In this document: positions 42,991 through 52,525 of the stretch, piece after piece
Numbering within the stretch: the stretch's first letter is position 1
Layout of the letters: each line of letters starts with the position of its first letter
NCBI GenBank assembly: GCA_002342685.1
Contig: DDQN01000043.1
Coordinates: 54,470 to 115,710 of the forward strand
Direction: 5' to 3'
Source: Vibrio sp. UBA2441
GTDB lineage: Bacteria > Pseudomonadota > Gammaproteobacteria > Enterobacterales > Vibrionaceae
Length of the DNA: 61,241 nt
The notes under the pieces: model-generated
Database searches by the model: none
What the model was told of the DNA's origin: nothing
Seen by the model: the letters and a program-made list of their open reading frames with translations, nothing else
Position numbers and translations under genes: made by a program

Positions 42991-45900
42991 TTGTTTACTG
43001 TCTATCACTCAAACCAGATCGATATTCTCAAATCTCTTTTGGTCGAACTCATCAGGGTAAATCCGTTAGAAAATCCATTTGAAAAAGAGCAGATCCTGGT
43101 ACAAAGTCCGGGTATGTCACAATGGTTAAAAATGGAGTTAGCTCAGGAGCTAGGAGTGGCTGCAAACATAGAGTTTCCTCTACCAGCTACTTTTATCTGG
43201 AATATGTTTGTCCAGATATTAGATGACGTTCCGCAGCGAAGCGCATTTAATAAAGAGGCGATGACATGGAAGCTAATGCAAATTCTGCCGGACCAGCTAG
43301 ATAAAGCAGAATTTTTGCCCTTGGCGAATTATCTGGCCGACGATGCTGACCAGTCTAAGCTCTATCAATTATCAGAAAAAATTGCCGATATATTTGATGG
43401 TTACCTTGTATATCGTCCTGAGTGGATAGCGAGCTGGGAAGCGGATGTTGCAGTGACAGAGATAGGCAATGAACAGGAATGGCAACCGTTGCTATGGCAA
43501 GCGCTATATGACCATACGCTGGCCCAGAATCAATCTCCGTTTCATAGGGCAAATTTATACCAGGAGTTTATTGAACGTTTAGAAAGCAGTAGCGTGTCTA
43601 TTGAAAATGTCCCTAAACGCTTATTTGTGTTCGGTATATCATCATTGCCTCCCCGTTATATGGATGCGTTGAAAGCGCTTGGAGAACATATAGATGTTCA
43701 TCTAATGTTTACTAACCCATGTAGATATTACTGGGGGGAAGTGAGAGACAGAAAATACCTGTCGAAACTATCTGCTCAAAAAAGAAAGCATATTGAGTGG
43801 AATAATGATCATTCTGAACAGAAAGGCGTAACCGAACAGCTGAAAGGCAATATAGAGCAGAATTTAGCCGACTCGCTACATATGGATGTGGTTGGCAACA
43901 GCCTGCTCGCTTCAATGGGAAAGCAGGGTCGAGATAATATGTATTTGCTCTCTCAGCTTTCATCCAATGAAATAGAAGCTTTTTCGGATGTTAATCGAGA
44001 CTCGTTATTGCACCAAGTTCAAGCGGACATTCTCAATCTGGAAGAGCGTCAGGATGACAAAAATTTAGACTCCAGCGAACATAAACTGCCAATTTCTAAA
44101 CAAGATAACTCTTTGGTCATACAAGCTTGCCACAGCCCTATGCGGGAAGTTGAAGTCCTACATGACAAGTTGTTAGCCATGTTTGATGCCGACACCGATT
44201 TAAAACCACGAGATATCATTGTGATGGTGGCAGATATTAATGCTTACAGCCCAGCGATTCAGGCGGTATTTGGAAATGCACCTGCAGAACGTTTCATTCC
44301 ATTCTCGATCTCTGACCGGACAGCATCAGAAGAGAGCCCTATTCTGGCTGCATTTATCGATTTGGTTAATTTACCCACTTGTCGTTGCCGCGCATCTGAG
44401 CTGCTAGAGCTACTTGAAACTCCTGAAATTTTGGCTAGGTTTGAACTTTCTGAGAGCGAATTTGAAAAAGCGAAATTATGGATTGAAGAGGTCGGTATTC
44501 GTTGGGGCATAGACGCCGATACCGCCCCTGAATTTGAATTGCCGGCATCTGAGCAGAATACCTGGTTATTTGGTATTCGCAGAATGTTGTTGGGCTATGC
44601 AATGCATGAAAGTGCCGGGCTATTTTACTCATCAGAACAGGTCATCTCCCCCTACAACGAAGTGCAAGGTATTGATGCTGAACTGGCCGGAAAAATAGCT
44701 CACTTTATTGATAAAGTCGCTTTTTACCGAAGTGAACTGGCTTCGGCTGACTCGGTATCGCAGTGGCAGGAAAAACTCTATCGCCTAATTGATGATTTCT
44801 TTTTAGTTGAGCTGGAAGGCGAGGTTGCACTCAAATCGATTCGTGATTCACTGGTTCATCTCACTGAGCAACTCACCGATGCGTCGTATCATGAACCGAT
44901 TGCACCTGGGGTATTGATTGAATATCTAAAAAACAAATTGTCGGACTCTCGGGTCAGTCAGCGATTTTTAGCCGGGCAGGTAAACTTCTGTACTCTGATG
45001 CCCATGCGCTCCATCCCTTTTAATGTGGTTTGTTTATTGGGAATGAATGACGGTGTTTACCCACGCTCAATGCCACCAGAAGCTTTTGATTTGATTAATG
45101 GCCGAGGCCGACCGGGCGATCGCTCCCGCAGAGATGACGACAGGTACCTATTTTTGGAAGCCTTGCTATCTGCTCAAAATAACTTGTATATAAGTTATAT
45201 AGCTCGTTCGATTCAGGATAATAGCGAACGCGTACCTTCTATTTTGGTCTCCGAACTACTTGAATACTGTGGACAAAATTACTGTTTAGAGGGAGAGCAG
45301 CATCAAACCAGTGATGACTCAGCGACAGGGCTGGTTAATCACCTGATAACTCATCATGCTATGGTGCCTTACAGTGAATCCGCTTTTATAGGCGACAATT
45401 CCAGTTACGCTAAAGAGTGGATTCCGGTTGTGAATAAACAAGGCGTTCAGGCAGGTAATTTCATACAACCACTGGATGATTTTATATCCACTCAGGACAG
45501 GCCTCTAACGTTATCACTAGCAGAACTTCAGCGTTTTTGGCGCTTGCCCGTTCAGTACTTTTTTAATCGACGCCTGAAGGTTTATTTTGATGATGGGGAT
45601 GCTCGCATTGAAGATGATGAACCTTTCGTATTGAATCAACTTCAAAGTTACATGATAAGAGATGAGCTATTAACACAGATGCTCATGGCGCGCCTCACTC
45701 ATCAGGATGAAGAGCTGATTGTTGAGAAGTACCTGCAATCTCAGAGAGCCCAAGGTGTGCTGCCTGTTGGTGCGTTAGGTAATATTGATTTTGCGTTAAA
45801 CAAAGAACAAAACCGGGCTTTGGTTGATGAGCTTGCTCATATTTGTCAGTCGCCACTGGAGGATCTCGAAGTTAATCTCGATATTGATATGCTAGGAGAA

Positions 45901-46422
45901 ACTCAGCCATTATTGCTTACTGGGTGGCTAAGAAATCAGTTCAGTTCTGGCATGGTGAGGTACCGAAGCGGAAAAATTCGTAGTCAGGACTGGTTAAGCG
46001 CCTGGATTGATCATCTATGTGCCGCTTTGTCTGGTGGGCAAAAAGAAACCCATATAGTGGGATATGATAAAAAGAACGGCGTTCAACATAAAGTGTTGCA
46101 ACCCGTAGAGAAAGAACAAGCCTATAAATGGTTGTCTGAGCTTATTGAGCTTTATTATCAGGGGCATAATCAACCGTACCCATACCTTCCGCGAACCGCT
46201 TTAGCTGGTGTAGAGCAATTGTTAAAAGGCAAAGAGGACATGCAGAGCAAAATGTCTGACTGTTTTAATGATGGTTATCTGTTTTCTGGTGAAGGTAGCA
46301 ATAGTTATATTGCCAGAGTATGGCCTGAGTGGACTGAAAACCTACAGAAACAGGTTTGGATTAGTGCTCAATCGGTATTACTCAATGTTATTTCGAACAG
46401 TAGAGACGCCGGTGAAGAATAA
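42991..46422 (+). CDS. recC: Exodeoxyribonuclease V subunit RecC
   Basis: This 1143-residue subunit of the RecBCD helicase-nuclease recognises Chi and splits the strands. The N-terminus (FTVYHSNQIDILKSLLVEL) and the LVQSPGMSQWLKMELAQELG segment match E. coli RecC. The start is TTG at 42991, which aligns with the E. coli methionine start, and AGGTG lies about seven bases upstream. The degenerate helicase and nuclease folds of RecC carry no active-site motifs. recB follows after 39 bases; the protease gene ptrA that lies between them in E. coli is absent. Confidence 0.96.
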   Translation: MFTVYHSNQIDILKSLLVELIRVNPLENPFEKEQILVQSPGMSQWLKMELAQELGVAANIEFPLPATFIWNMFVQILDDVPQRSAFNKEAMTWKLMQILPDQLDKAEFLPLANYLADDADQSKLYQLSEKIADIFDGYLVYRPEWIASWEADVAVTEIGNEQEWQPLLWQALYDHTLAQNQSPFHRANLYQEFIERLESSSVSIENVPKRLFVFGISSLPPRYMDALKALGEHIDVHLMFTNPCRYYWGEVRDRKYLSKLSAQKRKHIEWNNDHSEQKGVTEQLKGNIEQNLADSLHMDVVGNSLLASMGKQGRDNMYLLSQLSSNEIEAFSDVNRDSLLHQVQADILNLEERQDDKNLDSSEHKLPISKQDNSLVIQACHSPMREVEVLHDKLLAMFDADTDLKPRDIIVMVADINAYSPAIQAVFGNAPAERFIPFSISDRTASEESPILAAFIDLVNLPTCRCRASELLELLETPEILARFELSESEFEKAKLWIEEVGIRWGIDADTAPEFELPASEQNTWLFGIRRMLLGYAMHESAGLFYSSEQVISPYNEVQGIDAELAGKIAHFIDKVAFYRSELASADSVSQWQEKLYRLIDDFFLVELEGEVALKSIRDSLVHLTEQLTDASYHEPIAPGVLIEYLKNKLSDSRVSQRFLAGQVNFCTLMPMRSIPFNVVCLLGMNDGVYPRSMPPEAFDLINGRGRPGDRSRRDDDRYLFLEALLSAQNNLYISYIARSIQDNSERVPSILVSELLEYCGQNYCLEGEQHQTSDDSATGLVNHLITHHAMVPYSESAFIGDNSSYAKEWIPVVNKQGVQAGNFIQPLDDFISTQDRPLTLSLAELQRFWRLPVQYFFNRRLKVYFDDGDARIEDDEPFVLNQLQSYMIRDELLTQMLMARLTHQDEELIVEKYLQSQRAQGVLPVGALGNIDFALNKEQNRALVDELAHICQSPLEDLEVNLDIDMLGETQPLLLTGWLRNQFSSGMVRYRSGKIRSQDWLSAWIDHLCAALSGGQKETHIVGYDKKNGVQHKVLQPVEKEQAYKWLSELIELYYQGHNQPYPYLPRTALAGVEQLLKGKEDMQSKMSDCFNDGYLFSGEGSNSYIARVWPEWTENLQKQVWISAQSVLLNVISNSRDAGEE

Positions 46423-46461
46423 TAGCTTAGAGTTAACTCGAATCGAATCAGAGATAATATA

Positions 46462-49400
46462 ATGACTGCAATGTTAGATACAATGACATTTCCTTTGCAT
46501 GGATCTCGGCTGATTGAAGCCTCGGCGGGGACAGGAAAAACCTTCACGATTGCCGGGTTGTATTTACGCTTATTGCTAGGGCATGGCAGCCGGGAAAGCA
46601 AGCATTCGGTTCCGCTTACAGTGGATCAAATACTGGTCGTTACGTTTACTGAAGCGGCCACTGCGGAGCTTAGAGACAGAATTCGCAGCAGAATTCATGA
46701 TGCCCGTATCGCTTTTTTACGCAATAAAAGTACTGACCCCGTAATAGCGCCACTACTTAGTGAAGTGATCGATCATTCATGGGCAGCTCAAACACTGCTG
46801 GATGCAGAGAGACAGATGGATGAGGCGGCGGTCTTTACCATTCATGGTTTTTGCCAAAGAATGCTGACGCAAAATGCTTTTGAATCCGGTAGTCGATTCT
46901 CCAATGAGTTTGTAACCGATGAAAGTAAGTTAAAAGCACAGGTAGTTTGCGATTACTGGCGCAGCCAATTTTACTCATTACCAATGCATTTAGCGTTAGA
47001 AGTCCGAAATTTGTGGTCATCCCCCGATGCTCTGCTTAAAGACGTGGGGCGGTACTTAACTGGGGTACCCGTCAAGTTAACCGTGAAGGCAATGCCCGAT
47101 GATCTGGAAACCTTGCATCAGGAAAACCTGAATAAGATTGAAAAATTTAAAGCGGAATGGTTAGAAAGTTGTGATGAAATCGCCTCGCTGATTTTAGAGT
47201 CAGATGTCAGCAAACGCTCGTTTACCAAGAAGAATTTACCTAATTGGCTGAATGAAATTGAGGCATGGGCAAGAAGTGAAACGAGCGACTACCGGGTGCC
47301 GGACAAGTTAACAAAGTTTTCTGTGGAATTTTTAACAGAGAAAACCCTCGAGGGTAAAAAAACGCCTGTAGGCCCGATTTTCGACAAGGTTAGCCAGTTT
47401 TTAGCTACACCACCAACAATCCGCGAACCTCTGCTGGCTCACGCAATAGAAGCTTGCCGCCAGCGCTTAGAGCAGACAAAACAACAGAAGCAGTGGTTGT
47501 CATTTGATGATCTGTTAACCCACTTATCTGTGGCTATTGATATAGATGAACAGTCGCTACTTACTGACCGTATCCGCGCATTGTATCCGGTGGCCATGAT
47601 CGACGAATTTCAGGATACGGATCCGCTTCAGTACAGTATATTTAGTCGTATATACCTAAATAGCCCTGAGTCAGGGTTATTTATGATCGGCGACCCAAAA
47701 CAAGCGATATACGCTTTCCGCGGTGCGGACATATTTACTTATATTCGGGCCCGAAATGAAGTCGTCGATCACTATACGCTGGGCATTAACTGGCGTTCTG
47801 GCGGTGAAATGGTTACCGCCGTTAACCGGATATTTGAACATGCAGATTCTCCATTTATGTATGATCAGGATATTCCGTTTACGCCCGTTTCTGCCAGCCC
47901 GAATGCAGAAAAAAGAAGTTGGTGGCTAGGAGATCAAAAGCAACCAGCAATGAATTATTGGTTGATGGAAGCAGAAGAGCCATTGGCCAAAGGCGATTAC
48001 GTTAAGCAAATGTCCGTATCCACAGCGGTACAGATAAAGTCTGTTTTACAAAGTGCTAAAAAGAACAAAGCCTATTTTGTTACCAGTAGCGGTAATAAAA
48101 AGCAGATACAGGCTGGGGATATAGCGGTATTGGTTCGAACAGGTACGGAAGCTCAGAAAATTAGGCAAGAGCTGTCACAGCTGGGTGTGGCGAGTGTTTA
48201 TCTTTCTAATCGAGACAGTGTTTTTAGCAGTGCCGTTGCCACAGCTATCCAACGTATTTTGCGTGCAGTGTTAAACCCTGAAAATGAAAGAGCATTGAGA
48301 GCCGCACTGGCCAGTGATCTTTTAATGCAGAATAGCCAAGATTTAGATGACCTGAATATCAGCGAGTCAAAACTGGAAGAGCAGATCTATCGTTTTCAGG
48401 AATATCGCAAAATCTGGAAACAGCGTGGTGTCATGCCTATGCTGCGCGCAATAATGAGTCGGCAACATATTGCTGAAAATTTGCTAACTCAGGAGTTTGG
48501 TGACAGGGCATTAACCGATTATCTTCACCTGAGTGAATTGTTGCAACAGGCGTCATTAACCTTAGAAAGTGATCATGCCCTATTAAGATGGTTTTCAGAG
48601 CAAATACAGGAAGCGAATAGCGGAGAGTCAGGCGCAGCTGACGATCAAATTCAACGCCTAGAATCGGAAAAGAACTTAGTCCAAATTGTCACTATTCACA
48701 AGTCTAAAGGACTGGAATATGAGTTGGTCTTTCTGCCTTTTATTACCGCCTATAGAGAGGCACAAAGCGGTAAATATTATGATGAGCAGCAAAAAGAGAC
48801 CATTTTGGATATTACTGGCAATGCTGACTCTATAGCGCAGGCAGACAAAGAAAGATTGGCTGAAGATTTACGTCTTTTGTATGTTGCCGTTACCCGTGCC
48901 GTTTATGGCTGTTTTATTGGTTTAGCACCGCTTAGACGCGGACGTTCCAGAAAAGAGCCCACTGCAGCTCACCTCAGTGCCATTGGCTATCTGCTACAAA
49001 ATGGTCAGCCTTCAGGCTGCGATGGTTTGAATCAAAGCCTGAATCAATTGATAGCGTCTGCCGATTCGACGATGGCTATGCAAGCTTTACCTGAGACGGA
49101 AGATTTATACGAGCAGATGGATTTATTTGGCAGTGATGAGCTTTTGGAACATAGCAAGCTAAAAGATCATCATGATCTAAAAGCACGGATATTAAAAACA
49201 GAAATTGACCGTAAATGGCGTATTACCAGTTATTCGGGCTTGGTTAAGCAGTCTCATAGTAAAGCTTCGGTTGTTGATGTATTTGACGCTGTTGCGCATG
49301 CTCAAGGTCTTGATATTGACTCCGCTGAAGATGAAAAATTGATTGAAATAGAAGAGCAACAACGTTCTATATTCACTTTCCCACGAGGAGCAAGAGCGGG

Positions 49401-50100
49401 TACATTTTTACATACTTTGTTTGAAAAAATAGACTTTACCTTGCCTGCTACCAGTGAAGAGACAACCCGTATTATTTTGGATGTTCTGGCTTTGGAGCAA
49501 TACGAGTTGGACTGGTTACCTGTGCTGCAAAAACTCATTCATGATGTATTGACCATCAACCTTGACGGTCAATCAATGCAACTGTCAGAAAAAAGTGAAC
49601 AACATAAATTGGTTGAGATGGAGTTTTTATTGCCAATAAAACTATTATTGGCACCACAACTGAACCAATTGGTTTGTCAGCATGATGATTTATCTACAAG
49701 AGCGGGTGATCTTGGATTTCAAACTGTGCAGGGAATGCTTAAGGGATTTATTGACCTGATATTTGAGCACAAGGGTAAATACTACGTGCTGGACTGGAAG
49801 TCGAATCATCTTGGGGATGATACCTCAGCCTATACTGAGCTCGCTTTGGATTTGGCCATGATCGATCATCGCTATGATTTGCAGTATCAGATTTACTCCT
49901 TAGCCTTGCATCGTTACTTGCGTACACGAATTGCGAATTATAGTTATGAAAAGCATTTTGGCGGGGCCTATTATATTTTCCTACGAGGTATAGAAAATGG
50001 CGAGAGTAGTGGAATTTTTTATCGAAAACCAACGGAAGCATTTTTGGACCAGTTAGATGCGTTGATTGATGGATTAGTTCCTGAGGATTCTTATGCTTAA
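46462..50100 (+). CDS. recB: Exodeoxyribonuclease V subunit RecB
   Basis: This 1212-residue protein combines a UvrD-type 3'-5' helicase and the single nuclease of RecBCD. Walker A is EASAGTGKTFTIAGL (about 18-32), motif II is MIDEFQDTDPLQY, motif III MIGDPKQAIYAFRGAD and motif VI LRLLYVAVTRAV. The C-terminal nuclease domain has the catalytic GFIDLIFEH and VLDWKSNHLG near residue 1110, which are complete. The ATG at 46462 is preceded by AGAGAT. The recD start lies within the last eight bases of this gene. Confidence 0.97.
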   Translation: MTAMLDTMTFPLHGSRLIEASAGTGKTFTIAGLYLRLLLGHGSRESKHSVPLTVDQILVVTFTEAATAELRDRIRSRIHDARIAFLRNKSTDPVIAPLLSEVIDHSWAAQTLLDAERQMDEAAVFTIHGFCQRMLTQNAFESGSRFSNEFVTDESKLKAQVVCDYWRSQFYSLPMHLALEVRNLWSSPDALLKDVGRYLTGVPVKLTVKAMPDDLETLHQENLNKIEKFKAEWLESCDEIASLILESDVSKRSFTKKNLPNWLNEIEAWARSETSDYRVPDKLTKFSVEFLTEKTLEGKKTPVGPIFDKVSQFLATPPTIREPLLAHAIEACRQRLEQTKQQKQWLSFDDLLTHLSVAIDIDEQSLLTDRIRALYPVAMIDEFQDTDPLQYSIFSRIYLNSPESGLFMIGDPKQAIYAFRGADIFTYIRARNEVVDHYTLGINWRSGGEMVTAVNRIFEHADSPFMYDQDIPFTPVSASPNAEKRSWWLGDQKQPAMNYWLMEAEEPLAKGDYVKQMSVSTAVQIKSVLQSAKKNKAYFVTSSGNKKQIQAGDIAVLVRTGTEAQKIRQELSQLGVASVYLSNRDSVFSSAVATAIQRILRAVLNPENERALRAALASDLLMQNSQDLDDLNISESKLEEQIYRFQEYRKIWKQRGVMPMLRAIMSRQHIAENLLTQEFGDRALTDYLHLSELLQQASLTLESDHALLRWFSEQIQEANSGESGAADDQIQRLESEKNLVQIVTIHKSKGLEYELVFLPFITAYREAQSGKYYDEQQKETILDITGNADSIAQADKERLAEDLRLLYVAVTRAVYGCFIGLAPLRRGRSRKEPTAAHLSAIGYLLQNGQPSGCDGLNQSLNQLIASADSTMAMQALPETEDLYEQMDLFGSDELLEHSKLKDHHDLKARILKTEIDRKWRITSYSGLVKQSHSKASVVDVFDAVAHAQGLDIDSAEDEKLIEIEEQQRSIFTFPRGARAGTFLHTLFEKIDFTLPATSEETTRIILDVLALEQYELDWLPVLQKLIHDVLTINLDGQSMQLSEKSEQHKLVEMEFLLPIKLLLAPQLNQLVCQHDDLSTRAGDLGFQTVQGMLKGFIDLIFEHKGKYYVLDWKSNHLGDDTSAYTELALDLAMIDHRYDLQYQIYSLALHRYLRTRIANYSYEKHFGGAYYIFLRGIENGESSGIFYRKPTEAFLDQLDALIDGLVPEDSYA

Positions 50101-51964
50101 GATACTGGAAAATCTATGTGAACGAGGTGTAGTCAGACAGTTGGATTATCAATTTGCTCGGTTTATTGCTTCTATAGACGATGTTGATGATGAGACTGCA
50201 TTCCTAGCTTGCGTGCTCAGTCATGAATTAGCCAAAGGACATATCTGTCTTGATATCGACAGTATCGACCTGGTTAAGTCATTTGGTCTCTACGGGGAGG
50301 CCGCTGAAAACATAGAGCAGAAAGTGTCTTCTGTTAATTGGCATCAATCCTTAGCAAACTCGCCCGTGGTTGGCGATGGGTCAACGAGCTTACCGCTCGT
50401 ATTTGATGGCAAGCGCCTTTATCTCCATCGTTATTGGTTTTATGAGAACAAACTCATTAGCAAACTCATACAGTTGGCTAAGCCTGTAGCATTAAGTCAG
50501 CAAGAAACGGCGGTACTGGCGCACACTCTAAATGGCCTGTTTGGAAATGAGGGAGCATTGAACTGGCAAAAGGTAGCAGCCGCAGTGGCTCTGACCCGAA
50601 AATTAGCCGTTATTTCTGGAGGTCCGGGCACAGGAAAAACCACAACGGTAGCAAAAATTCTTTCTGCACTTGCTGAGCAGGGTATTTCCCGGGGAGAGGC
50701 TCCGAATATAAAGTTGGTTGCTCCAACGGGAAAAGCGGCAGCACGCTTGACTGAATCTATATCAAATGCGATTCAGCAACTTGGTATCAGAGATGAGATA
50801 AAAGCCTCAATACCAACCGTAGCAAGTACTATTCACCGATTACTTGGCGCAATGCCCAACCGCGCAGAGTTTAGACACAACCAAGATAACCCGCTCCATC
50901 TAGATTTGTTGGTGGTGGATGAAGCTTCTATGGTCGATCTTCCACTAATGTTTAAACTCATCTTCGCACTGCCGGAACATGCTCGGCTAATCTTGCTGGG
51001 TGATAAAGATCAGCTGTCGTCAGTAGAAGCGGGAGCGGTGCTTGGCGATGTCTGTTCATTTATAGATGTCGGCTACAGCACAGAGCAAAATGACATACTG
51101 TCGAGCTTAACAGGTTATCAATCACTCCCACTGTCTCAACAAAAAAATCCGATAGCAGACTGTTTGTGTATGCTGAAAAAAAGCTATCGCTTTGACGAAA
51201 ATTCAGGAATAGGGCAACTGGCCAAGGAGATAAACAGGGGAGATATTTATGGTGTGGATAGGGTCTTAAAGCAAGGTTATAAGGACATTCAATATAATAT
51301 CTTAACCAATGAAAGCTATTCGTTGTTAATTGATAACCTGACCGTTGAGTATTCAAAATTTATCGATTGTCTCTACCAACCTGCGTTGGTTGATGATTCG
51401 TATGCAGAGAAAGCAAAACAAGCGTTAGATTTGTTTGGCCGTTCGCGTCTTTTATGTGCTGTACGCCAGGGGGATTATGGCATTGAAGGGTTAAATAAAA
51501 AGATAGAAAGTGCCTTAATTCGTAAAAACAAAATCCCATCAGGCGGTGAGCTTTGGTATGTGGGCAGGCCAGTGATGGTTGTCAGAAATGACCATGCTCT
51601 AGGTTTGTATAACGGAGACATTGGTGTCTGTTTTAATGTGCAAGATGAACAAGGTTCGCGTCTGAAAGTATTCTTTGAACTTGCTGATGGTTCGATTAAA
51701 AGTGTATTACCAAGTAGGGTTCCAGAACATCAAACGGCTTACGCAATGACAATTCACAAATCGCAAGGAAGTGAGTTTGAGCATACGTTTATGATTTTGC
51801 CGGATGATTATTCTCCTATTCTAACCCGTGAGCTTATCTATACCGGGGTGACCCGAGCAAAGAAACAGCTGACATTGTGCGGGAATCAACAGGTTATAAA
51901 AAGAGCCGTTAAGGTTAAAACAGAACGTTTGAGTGGATTAAAAGAAGGGTTACTGAAGGCTTAG
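50093..51964 (+). CDS. recD: Exodeoxyribonuclease V subunit RecD
   Basis: This 623-residue superfamily 1 5'-3' helicase of RecBCD is close to E. coli RecD (608). Walker A is ISGGPGTGKTTTVAKIL (about 173-189), Walker B LLVVDEASMVDLPLM, and the C-terminal motifs include AYAMTIHKSQGSEF and ELIYTGVTRAKKQL. Translation is coupled to recB: the ATG overlaps its 3' end, with GAGGA upstream. No gene follows on this strand before the structured gap. Confidence 0.97.
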   Translation: MLKILENLCERGVVRQLDYQFARFIASIDDVDDETAFLACVLSHELAKGHICLDIDSIDLVKSFGLYGEAAENIEQKVSSVNWHQSLANSPVVGDGSTSLPLVFDGKRLYLHRYWFYENKLISKLIQLAKPVALSQQETAVLAHTLNGLFGNEGALNWQKVAAAVALTRKLAVISGGPGTGKTTTVAKILSALAEQGISRGEAPNIKLVAPTGKAAARLTESISNAIQQLGIRDEIKASIPTVASTIHRLLGAMPNRAEFRHNQDNPLHLDLLVVDEASMVDLPLMFKLIFALPEHARLILLGDKDQLSSVEAGAVLGDVCSFIDVGYSTEQNDILSSLTGYQSLPLSQQKNPIADCLCMLKKSYRFDENSGIGQLAKEINRGDIYGVDRVLKQGYKDIQYNILTNESYSLLIDNLTVEYSKFIDCLYQPALVDDSYAEKAKQALDLFGRSRLLCAVRQGDYGIEGLNKKIESALIRKNKIPSGGELWYVGRPVMVVRNDHALGLYNGDIGVCFNVQDEQGSRLKVFFELADGSIKSVLPSRVPEHQTAYAMTIHKSQGSEFEHTFMILPDDYSPILTRELIYTGVTRAKKQLTLCGNQQVIKRAVKVKTERLSGLKEGLLKA

Positions 51965-52062
51965 TTAGATGTTTTAAACTCTGCAACTAAAACTACTTCA
52001 AGATACAGAACCGATTTTTTGGTGCTGTACCTTGAAATTATTGCTACTGATTTTTCATCACA

Positions 52063-52129
52063 GTGTCAGAAAATGAAACGTTATTAATGCTGTGTCGTTT
52101 TTGACAATGCAGTATCATTTTTCTGACAC
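52063..52129. repeat. 67-bp imperfect inverted repeat
   Basis: The outer arms GTGTCAGAAAATGA (52063-52076) and TCATTTTTCTGACAC (52115-52129) pair with one extra base. Inside, TGTC and GACA flank GTTTTT, with further weak pairing. It could be a terminator-like or cruciform element, part of an RNA, or a relic of a mobile element with terminal inverted repeats. Confidence 0.7.
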
Positions 52130-52135
52130 TCGGGT

Positions 52136-52212
52136 CTGCGTGAAATACGCAGTGTACATTCAGTCCATTGAGAAAATTATTCTCGGCCATGTCGATAAAA
52201 CTCTGGGCCGAG
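52136..52212. other. Three successive hairpins, possible structured RNA
   Basis: These are CTGCGT/ACGCAG (52136-52141 and 52147-52152), GAGAA/TTCTC around AATTA (about 52170-52184), and CTCGGCC/GGCCGAG (52182-52188 and 52206-52212, overlapping the previous arm by three bases). No promoter or U-run clearly frames them, so a small RNA is only a possibility. Confidence 0.4.
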
Positions 52213-52525
52213 TTGCATATAATGGTTCTCATAATTTATTTGCTCATAATATATACGTTTTGCGCTCTCTGTATTTATTGGTATCGAGAGTAACGTCAGT
52301 TCAAACTTACTGATGTGTCAACTGAGTGGGGCTGATTATAGCATTAATTGTACAAAAATAGAGCTGACCTGTATCGGTTAATGTGCGGTCTATCAATAAG
52401 TTTAAGTTAATATATTGATTATTACGTCTAAGTAACTTCAGGGTGCTTGTTCAGCGAGAATTTATTGGCTTCTGATCAAGGTACTGATTTGAAGCCCAAT
52501 AAATGCCATTGCAAAAAACAACGCT

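Larger units (their letters stand above)
51965..52525. other. Structured intergenic region between recD and argA
   Basis: These 561 bases separate converging genes. The part 52063-52212 is packed with inverted repeats, given as separate entries. The remainder is AT-rich without a recognisable gene; short open frames on both strands (about 60-73 codons) run through the hairpins and look like chance. Confidence 0.6.

Noticed and set aside
52063..52129. Integron attC site
   Set aside because: The arms lack the conserved core sites (GTTRRRY/RYYYAAC) of attC and of the vibrio repeat, and no integrase or cassette genes adjoin.
52092..52313. Open frame of 73 codons on the plus strand between recD and argA
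   Set aside because: It runs through several perfect hairpins, has no ribosome site or recognisable domain, and overlaps an opposite-strand frame of similar length; chance is likely.
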